From assembly GCA_963821235.1 (NCBI GenBank), contig CAWGCS010000001.1, forward strand, positions 868,001 to 932,000: 64,000 nt of DNA, given 5' to 3'. Made by a program: the position numbers and the translations under genes. This DNA comes from CTSoil-043 sp963821235. Lineage in GTDB: Bacteria > Chloroflexota > Limnocylindria > Limnocylindrales > CSP1-4. Every line of letters begins with the position of its first letter. Within the stretch, counting starts at the first letter, position 1. The notes beneath the pieces were generated by a model. The model was not told where the DNA came from. It searched no databases and saw only the letters and a program-made list of their open reading frames with translations. Of this stretch, positions 58,630 to 64,000 are shown one piece after another.

Positions 58630-59427
58630 ATGACCGTGCCGATCGAGACGACCGGGCCGGCAGCGCCCGCCGACCCCGCCGCGCCCGCCGGCGCCGGGAC
58701 CTGGGTGATCGTCCCGACCTACGACGAGGCCGACAACATCGAGGAGATCGGCCGGGCGATCCTGGCCGCGCTCCCGGGTGCCACCCTCCTCGTCGTCGAC
58801 GACGGCTCGCCCGACGGCACCGGCGAGATCGCCGACCGCATGGCGGCCGCCGAGCCGCGCGTGCGCGTCCTCCACCGGGCGGCCAAGGCCGGCCTGGGTC
58901 GGGCCTATCTCGCCGGGTTCCGGGTGGCGCTCGACGGCGGCGCCCGGCAGATCGTGCAGATGGACGCCGACTGGTCCCACGATCCGACCGCCCTGCCCGG
59001 CCTCCTGGCCCCCCTCGGCGCGGGGGCCGCCGACCTGGTGATCGGCTCCCGCTACACGGCGGGCGGTGGCGTCGTCGACTGGGGCTTCGCCCGGCGCTTC
59101 GTGAGCCGCGGCGGCAGCCTCTTCGCGAAGGTCATGCTCCGCCTGCCCGCCAGCGACCTGACCGGCGGCTTCAAGGCGTGGCGGGCCCCCACGCTGGGGG
59201 CCGTCGACTTCGCCGGCGTCCACGCCGGCGGCTATGTCTTCCAGGTCGAGATGACCTACCGCGCCCAGCGGGGCGGCGCCCGGATCCTCGAGGTCCCGAT
59301 CGTCTTCCGCGACCGCCGGGTGGGGCAGAGCAAGATGAGCCGGCGGATCGTCGCCGAAGCTCTGCTCGTCGTCCTCCAGCTGCGCTGGGACGAGCTGCGC
59401 GGCCGCGGCCCGCGGCGGGCCGCGTGA
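58630..59427 (+). CDS. Dolichol-phosphate-mannose-synthase-like glycosyltransferase (GT2)
   Basis: This 265-residue GT2 enzyme transfers a sugar to a polyprenyl phosphate. It has TWVIVPTYDEADNIEEIGR, VVDDGSPDGTGEIAD, the metal site QMDADWSHDP, DLVIGSRYTAGGGV and GQSKMSRRIV. There are no C-terminal membrane spans, as in the soluble or single-domain DPMS class. The stop overlaps the next gene (GTGA). It probably feeds a surface glycan or protein O-mannosylation. Confidence 0.92.
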   Translation: MTVPIETTGPAAPADPAAPAGAGTWVIVPTYDEADNIEEIGRAILAALPGATLLVVDDGSPDGTGEIADRMAAAEPRVRVLHRAAKAGLGRAYLAGFRVALDGGARQIVQMDADWSHDPTALPGLLAPLGAGAADLVIGSRYTAGGGVVDWGFARRFVSRGGSLFAKVMLRLPASDLTGGFKAWRAPTLGAVDFAGVHAGGYVFQVEMTYRAQRGGARILEVPIVFRDRRVGQSKMSRRIVAEALLVVLQLRWDELRGRGPRRAA

Positions 59428-60707
59428 GGCTCGGCGAGGGGGCCCGCCCGCCCGCGCCCCCGCCCGGCAGCCGCGTCGTCGTCGACGTCCGGGCCCTGCG
59501 CGACCCGGAGCGCGCGCCGGCCACCGCGGCCTACCTCCGCGGCCTCCTCGGCGCCTTCGCGGCCGAGCCGCTGGCCGGCGAGTCGTTCGTCCTCGTGCTC
59601 GACCTCGGCGCCGACGATCCCACCGCGGAGCTCCCCGGGCTGCCCGTTGTCGGTAAGCGCAGACTGCCCATAACTCGCCTGTTCCGTTCGGGAGCGCTGA
59701 CGCTCGACCCGTTCCTCGTGCGCGGGGCGGCGATCGGCAGCGGGCGGGGCGGCCAGCGCCGTCCCGGATCGCGGGTGGTGGCTCACGCCGTCGGCGGCGC
59801 CCTGCCGATCGGGCCGGGCCTGCCGGTCGTGGCGACGCTTCTCGACCTCGCGCCATGGGAGCTGCCCGAGCTGTACCAGCGCTCCCCCGCGGCTCGCTTC
59901 GGGCAACGGCTGCGGGCCCAGCTCCTCCGCGATGCGGACGCGGTGATGGTGGGGAGCGCCGCCGTCGCCCGCGCGGCGACGCTGCTGTTGCGCCTCCGGC
60001 CGTCGCGCCTCCGGGTGATCCCCCTCGCGGGCGGGCCCGCCTTCGCTCCCTTGTCGATGGAGGGGACCGAGGTCGGCGACGCCGAGCGCGCGGCCCTGGC
60101 GGCCGACCGGGAGCGGTTCGGGATCCCGGAGCGCTACCTCGTCCACACTGGCCGCCACGACGCGCGCCACGACCTGGGCACCATGCTCGACGCGCTGGCC
60201 CGGCTCGCCGCGGCCGGCCGTCCGCCGCGCCTGGCGAAGTCCGTTCCGTGGCCGCCGCGGATCCTCCTCGTCAGCACCAGCCCGGACGACCGCGCCGCCG
60301 TCGCGGTGGCGGCTGCCGCCTCCGGTGTCGGCGACCTCCTCCACTACACGCCCGGCCTGCCGGCGGCCCAGGTCGCCCGCCTGGTGGCCGGGGCCAGGGC
60401 GGCGGTGCACCCGGTCGTCAGCGACGCCTCCGCGCTGCCCGCCCTTGACGCCCTCGCCGCCGGCGTGCCCGTGATCGCGAGCGCCGTGGGCGCGCTGCCC
60501 GAGATCGTGGGCCCCGCGGGGCTCCTCGTCGAGCCGCGCGATCCGGACCGGCTGGCCCACGCCCTCCGGGCGGCCTGGTCCGACGACCGCGTCCATCGGG
60601 GGATCGCCGCCGCGGCCGCGGCGAGGACGGGGGGCGGCCGGCGGACCTGGGCCGACGTAGCCCGGGAGACGCGCGTCGTCTACGCCGAGGCGGCCGGCGG
60701 AGGCTAG
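59424..60707 (+). CDS. GT4-type glycosyltransferase
   Basis: This 427-residue GT-B enzyme has an N-terminal acceptor half (SRVVVDVRALRDPERAPATA, PVVATLLDLAPWELPELYQ) and a C-terminal nucleotide-sugar half: YLVHTGRHDARHDLGTMLDA, HYTPGLPAAQVARLVAGARA, and the E-x7-E region in ASALPALDALAAGVPVIAS with ALPEIVGPAG. The first glutamate of the motif seems replaced. Its TAG stop shares the four bases CTAG with the stop of the convergent lipoprotein gene. Role likely in surface polysaccharide. Confidence 0.85.
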   Translation: MRLGEGARPPAPPPGSRVVVDVRALRDPERAPATAAYLRGLLGAFAAEPLAGESFVLVLDLGADDPTAELPGLPVVGKRRLPITRLFRSGALTLDPFLVRGAAIGSGRGGQRRPGSRVVAHAVGGALPIGPGLPVVATLLDLAPWELPELYQRSPAARFGQRLRAQLLRDADAVMVGSAAVARAATLLLRLRPSRLRVIPLAGGPAFAPLSMEGTEVGDAERAALAADRERFGIPERYLVHTGRHDARHDLGTMLDALARLAAAGRPPRLAKSVPWPPRILLVSTSPDDRAAVAVAAAASGVGDLLHYTPGLPAAQVARLVAGARAAVHPVVSDASALPALDALAAGVPVIASAVGALPEIVGPAGLLVEPRDPDRLAHALRAAWSDDRVHRGIAAAAAARTGGGRRTWADVARETRVVYAEAAGGG

Positions 60708-61924
60708 CGGACGCCCCGTCCCGCCGCCGTGGCCGCGTCGAAGACCCGTTTCCCGTTGGCGATCCGGAGCGAGGTGCCCGGCGCGATCACCTGCACGAAG
60801 GTCTGGCCGACGGTGAGCGTCGCCGGCCTGCCCTTGGCGTCGTAGAAGCGGGTCGGCGCCGTTGCCGACGCCTTCCGCCACGTCCCCTTGACGATGACCC
60901 CGTTGGTGGCGATCCAGGCTCGCCCGCTGCCGATGCTGGCGGCCTCCAGGCGACCCTTCTGGTGGGGGCCGAGCAGGCCGAAGGCGACCTCCATGACGAC
61001 CACGTTCCTGGGGGCCACGACCCGGTCGTTCGCCCGGTCGCGCTGGACCTTCCCGCCGACGAGGCGGCGCCAGGTGTTCGTCGCCCGATCGTAGCGGTAG
61101 CCGATCTGGTTGTAGGGGTAGGCGAGGTCGATCCGGGCGCCGGCCGGGCGCGTCTCCAACGGAGCGTCGGCGGCGAAGCGCCAGGCAGGCGATTCGTCGA
61201 CCTTTGCCGCGCCGACGCGTCTGGCCAGGTTCCGCAGGCTCCTGCCGTCGGTGTAGACGTTGTGGGGGGCGGCCCGGTCGGTCGTCCGCCACAGGTAGGT
61301 GCCGCCCCAGCGGAACTCGTCCGCGTCGAAGACGACCTCGCCCCGACCCTTGGTCCGGAGCAGGGCCATCGCCTGGGGGCTGCCGCCGACGTGGACGTAG
61401 ACCGCGTTCCACTCCGCCGCCCACTGGACGAAGTAGAGCCGGGCGCTGCGGACGGGGCCGACCGATGACGGGTTCCCCTCGCCGAAGACGAGCATGTAGC
61501 GCGGGATGCCGCCCTCCGCTGGCGCCTGCCAGACGACCGACGCCTCCGTGAAGCCGCTCTGGGGCCGGGCGTTCCAGTGGTCGTCGACCATCACCGCGAT
61601 CGGGTGGCGGGAGGCGAGGTCGGGGGCGACGAGGCGACCGGTGAGCGGCGCGACGGCGAGGGCCGGAGTGGGGGACGGCGTCGGTGACGGGGTGGTCCCC
61701 GCGGGGGTCGGGGTGACCGTCGCGGCCGGCGTCTCCGCGGGGCTCGCTGGCGCGTCCGAGGGCAGGGCCGCGACGGCCGTGCCGGAGGGCGAGGGGACCG
61801 GGGAGGTCGTGGACGAGCAGGCGGCGGCAAGGATCGCGATCGCGGCGAGGGCGACCGCCAGGGGCGTCCGCCGGCGGGGCAGCGGACGCGCGTGGAGCAG
61901 CGACGGAGGGGTGGCGGGCGGCAT
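60704..61924 (-). CDS. DUF3048 (YerB-like) lipoprotein
   Basis: This 406-residue exported lipoprotein has signal peptide and lipobox ILAAAC (cysteine at residue 37), a Thr/Pro-rich spacer (residues about 40-95), and the DUF3048 domain with HPIAVMVDDHWNARPQSGF, VWQAPAEGGIPRYMLVF, SVGPVRSARLYFVQWA and ARNVVVMEV-like VAPRNVVVME. The function of the family is unknown. A -10 box lies 8 nt before the ATG. Convergent with the GT4 gene. Confidence 0.9.
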   Translation of the reverse strand: MPPATPPSLLHARPLPRRRTPLAVALAAIAILAAACSSTTSPVPSPSGTAVAALPSDAPASPAETPAATVTPTPAGTTPSPTPSPTPALAVAPLTGRLVAPDLASRHPIAVMVDDHWNARPQSGFTEASVVWQAPAEGGIPRYMLVFGEGNPSSVGPVRSARLYFVQWAAEWNAVYVHVGGSPQAMALLRTKGRGEVVFDADEFRWGGTYLWRTTDRAAPHNVYTDGRSLRNLARRVGAAKVDESPAWRFAADAPLETRPAGARIDLAYPYNQIGYRYDRATNTWRRLVGGKVQRDRANDRVVAPRNVVVMEVAFGLLGPHQKGRLEAASIGSGRAWIATNGVIVKGTWRKASATAPTRFYDAKGRPATLTVGQTFVQVIAPGTSLRIANGKRVFDAATAAGRGVR

Positions 61925-61932
61925 GCCGGCGC

Positions 61933-61938
61933 AGGATA
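61933..61938 (-). promoter_or_regulatory. -10 box of the DUF3048 gene
   Basis: TATCCT (minus strand) ends 8 nt before ATG 61924. Confidence 0.45.
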
Positions 61939-62123
61939 CTCCGCGCCCGCGGGTGCCAGCGCGGCGGCGCCTGCCGTCTGCCACGCGCGTTACACGTCGG
62001 GCCGCGCGCGCGGGGCCGCGCCGGGGTGCGTTGCGCGGTAGGCTGGATGCCGACGCACCACGCGGACCGTCGGGTGGCACCCTGCCGCCTGCCCGGACGT
62101 GCCGTCACCCGCAAGGGGAACCG

Positions 62124-62675
62124 ATGACCGACCAGCCCACGCCCGAGCCCTCCACCCTCGAATCCACGACCCAGAAGCGCCGCCCGCGCCGCCCGCGGGC
62201 CAGCGCGCCCGTCGCCGAGCCCGCCGTGACCGCGCCCGAGGCGGAGGCACCGGCCGCGGCCACCACGACCGACCTCGCGGTCGTCCCCGAAGGGGTGCAC
62301 GCCCTCGGCCGGCTCGACGCCGGGAGCGTCGGCCGGCTCGAGTTCCGGCAGGGCGCGATCGGTGGCGTCCGGGCCACCGATGTGACCGTCCGCATGGCCG
62401 CCGTCGGCGGCATCGCCGCCCGAGCGGCCAGCGTTCGCCAGGGCTTCGTCCGGGCGATGCTCGCCCAGGACGTGCACGTCCAGCAGTCGTTCGTACGATC
62501 CCTGGTCGCCAATACCGTCCACACCGGGCCCACGAGCGTCATCCTCGTCGCCCTTGCCCGTCGCATCGACGGCGAGGCGAAGGTCCTCCTGGACTGGCGC
62601 GGCGCCCTCGCCTTCGGGGCGGGACTCGGCGCGGTGCTCGGGCTCCTGCGGGTGCGGCTCCCGCGGCGCCGCTGA
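62124..62675 (+). CDS. Hypothetical protein with C-terminal membrane anchor
   Basis: This 183-residue protein has a polar N-terminal part (TTQKRRPRRPRASAPVAEP and Ala/Pro-rich), a middle with repeating beta-like steps of about 11-12 residues (GAIGGVRATDVTVRMAAVGG, then IAARAASVRQGFVRAML and VQQSFVRSLVANTV), and a hydrophobic C-terminus (ALAFGAGLGAVLGLLRV) ending in Arg. GGGGAA lies upstream. The middle looks like a small beta-solenoid. No family is recognised. Confidence 0.65.
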   Translation: MTDQPTPEPSTLESTTQKRRPRRPRASAPVAEPAVTAPEAEAPAAATTTDLAVVPEGVHALGRLDAGSVGRLEFRQGAIGGVRATDVTVRMAAVGGIAARAASVRQGFVRAMLAQDVHVQQSFVRSLVANTVHTGPTSVILVALARRIDGEAKVLLDWRGALAFGAGLGAVLGLLRVRLPRRR

Positions 62676-62709
62676 GCTCGACGGCCAGGCCGCCTGCCGA
62701 GGGCGGCCC

Positions 62710-63522
62710 TCAGCGCGGCGGATCCTCGGTGAAGCGCTTTGCGTCGCTTGCCGCCAGCAGCTTGCGCTCGGTGACGCGCTGCCGGTAGACCTCGACGGTC
62801 TCGTCCGGGTCGCCCTGGAAGACGAGCTGGCCCTGCTCCAGGAGCATCCCCTTGTTGCAGAACTCGGTGACGTAGGTCAGGTCGTGGGTGACCAGGATGA
62901 TCGCCCGGGCCTTCGTCATGAGCTCGCGGATCCGCTGCTGGCTCTTCGCCCGGAAGACCTGGTCGCCGGTGCCGAGGACCTCGTCGAGGAGGAGGATGTC
63001 CGGCTGGACCGCCGTGGCGATGGAGAAGCCGAGGCGGGCCTTCATCCCCAGCGAGTAGGTCTTCACGGGGGCGTCGATGAAGGCGCCCAGGTCGGCGAAG
63101 TCGACGATCGATGGGGTCAGCTCGCCCATCTCCCGCCGGCTGAAGCCGAGGAAGGCACCCAGGAGGTCGATGTTGTCGCGGCCGGTCAGCTCCGCCTCGA
63201 AGCCGGCCCCCAGGGTCAGGAGCGTGGAGACCTTGCCCTGCACGTCCACCTCGCCCTCGCTGGGGGCAAGGATCCCGGCAAGGGCCAGGAGCAGGGTGCT
63301 CTTGCCGGCGCCGTTCGGGCCGATGACGCCGAGCGACTCGCCGTGCTCCACCGAGAAGGACAGGTGGCGCAGCGCCCAGAAGTGGGTCGAGGCCTCCCTC
63401 CGGCGGCGCAGCATCGTGGCGAGGGAGCCCTTCAGGGTCGTCCGCTTCGTGAAGTTCAGGTTGTAGCGGATTCCCAGGTTCCGCACGTCGAGGGCGAGCT
63501 CGCGTCCGTTCGCGGCGGTCAC
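62710..63522 (-). CDS. Wzt-like polysaccharide ABC transporter ATPase
   Basis: This 270-residue ATPase of the Wzt/TagH type energises export of surface polysaccharide or teichoic-acid-like polymer. It has LGIRYNLNFTKRTTLKG, Walker A GPNGAGKSTLLLALAG, the group-typical GFEAELTGRDNI, signature YSLGMKARLGFSIA and DILLLDEVLGTGD. It lacks the C-terminal carbohydrate-binding domain of long Wzt proteins. GTG 63522 overlaps the permease stop (GTGA). Confidence 0.92.
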   Translation of the reverse strand: MTAANGRELALDVRNLGIRYNLNFTKRTTLKGSLATMLRRRREASTHFWALRHLSFSVEHGESLGVIGPNGAGKSTLLLALAGILAPSEGEVDVQGKVSTLLTLGAGFEAELTGRDNIDLLGAFLGFSRREMGELTPSIVDFADLGAFIDAPVKTYSLGMKARLGFSIATAVQPDILLLDEVLGTGDQVFRAKSQQRIRELMTKARAIILVTHDLTYVTEFCNKGMLLEQGQLVFQGDPDETVEVYRQRVTERKLLAASDAKRFTEDPPR

Positions 63523-64000
63523 GCGAGGATTCTCGCGAACGACGATTCGGCCCGCTTGAAGATGACGATCGCGATCGCCAGCAGGACGGCCGAGATGCCG
63601 AGCACCGCCAGCAGCGACAGCCAGTCCGGGGCGATGCCGTGGACCGTCTTCTCCGTGCCGTACAGGATGTGGCGGTAGCCCTCGATGATCGGGGCCATCG
63701 GGTTGAGGCCGAGGATCTGGCGGGCGGCGTCCTGGCCCTCGAGCTGCTGGAGCGAGTAGAGCACCGGCGAGACGTACATCCAGAGCCGGATGACGTGGCG
63801 CAGGACGTTCTGGACGTCGCGGAAGAAGGCGTTCATGGCGGCCAGGAAGATCCCCAGGGCCAGGGTGAACACGAACTGGACGACCGCGATCAGCGGCAGG
63901 GTCAGGACCCAGGCCGACAGCCGGTGGGGGTAGATGAGGTAGAGAAAGGCCAGGGCGATGAGCCCGAAGCCGAAGCTGACGAGCGCCGCCACGGCGCCGG
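63519..64000 (-). CDS. Wzm-like polysaccharide ABC permease (truncated by window)
   Basis: The C-terminal 160 or so residues of an ABC-2 permease for polysaccharide export. About four spans are visible, with FTLALGIFLAAMNAFFRDVQ and RLWMYVSPVLYSL, typical of Wzm/TagG-like permeases, and LNPMAPIIEGYRHILYG. The frame continues to the window edge, so its N-terminus lies outside. It works with the following ATPase. Confidence 0.9.
   Translation of the reverse strand, partial: GAVAALVSFGFGLIALAFLYLIYPHRLSAWVLTLPLIAVVQFVFTLALGIFLAAMNAFFRDVQNVLRHVIRLWMYVSPVLYSLQQLEGQDAARQILGLNPMAPIIEGYRHILYGTEKTVHGIAPDWLSLLAVLGISAVLLAIAIVIFKRAESSFARILA

Noticed and set aside
62031..62047. Promoter from TTGCGC and TAGGCT before the 183-aa gene
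   Set aside because: The two hexamers are only 2 bp apart, so they cannot form one promoter; the TAGGCT alone is not convincing.
59256..62522. Long minus-strand frame spanning two glycosyltransferases
   Set aside because: It runs through genes on both strands with no recognisable motif; the real genes are the GT2, GT4 and DUF3048 frames.
1..64000. tRNA or rRNA genes
   Set aside because: Intergenic spaces were read on both strands; no cloverleaf with a conserved T-arm and no rRNA-like stretch was seen. A short tRNA could still escape reading by eye.

Overview
This is a 64 kb GC-rich chromosomal window, coding on both strands, with no phage, insertion-sequence transposase, CRISPR array, rRNA or tRNA gene that I could see. 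The gene set (fused two-domain ECF ATPase, UPF0182 membrane protein, GuaB3-type IMP dehydrogenase, CysO/CysM/Mec cysteine pathway, MBG-domain surface protein, GH18 protein with SH3 and FlgD-like repeats, group 1 [NiFe] hydrogenase, rml genes) suggests an uncultured Chloroflexota lineage, perhaps Limnocylindria or a relative. That placement is inference from gene content only.

Layout. 1-2072: end of an unknown gene, then a DrrA/DrrB-type ABC exporter. 2215-5059: Rrf2 regulator, sufC and sufS, with no sufB or sufD between them. 5153-6739 (minus): AMP-binding acyl-CoA ligase. 6904-11052: sufU, a rhodanese-E1 fusion, cysO, cysM and, after 520 bp of repeat-rich non-coding DNA, the JAMM protease mec. 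Together these form a carrier-protein cysteine synthesis module beside Fe-S assembly. 11156-16865: GNAT, then a minus-strand ECF importer (A-A', T, S) next to a nucleoside hydrolase. 16876-22484: shikimate-kinase-like gene and TerC (minus), then purK, a guanine deaminase, isocitrate dehydrogenase and purE. 22494-23290 (minus): a relic FAD-oxidoreductase C-terminus and two small membrane proteins. 23674-28387: hyaABC-hypA-hyaD uptake hydrogenase operon. 28434-31930: tmk, GGDEF cyclase, c-di-AMP receptor, nitroreductase, Nudix. 31933-34648: a 962 bp segment bearing an HTH/nuclease-like gene, bounded by an exact 58 bp direct repeat that duplicates the guaB3 promoter; then guaB3 and a Ddn-like reductase. 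34593-40403: MBG surface protein, a 44-aa membrane protein with a perfect Shine-Dalgarno, a membrane protein, guaA. 40477-48799: zinc-ribbon proteins, UPF0182, membrane proteins, CPBP protease, radC. 48953-51032: mreB, mreC. 51079-54483: rmlABDC. 54629-64000: GH18 protein, two glycosyltransferases, a DUF3048 lipoprotein, an unknown protein and a Wzt/Wzm-type polysaccharide exporter cut by the window end.

Three themes cross these regions. First, about 17 transcription units begin with a TANNNT hexamer placed 6-9 nt before an ATG or GTG, the spacing expected for leaderless mRNAs; two of them start short leader ORFs upstream of a structural gene. Second, the suf-regulator and sufU promoters share a 25 bp inverted repeat (AATTCCGA-N9-TCGGAATT type) at the same place relative to the -10, a candidate Fe-S-responsive Rrf2 operator. 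Third, purine handling recurs (ECF importer plus nucleoside hydrolase, guanine deaminase, purK/purE, guaB3, guaA), suggesting a lifestyle with nucleoside scavenging and H2 oxidation. Internal operon genes commonly overlap by GTGA or ATGA and use Shine-Dalgarno sequences.
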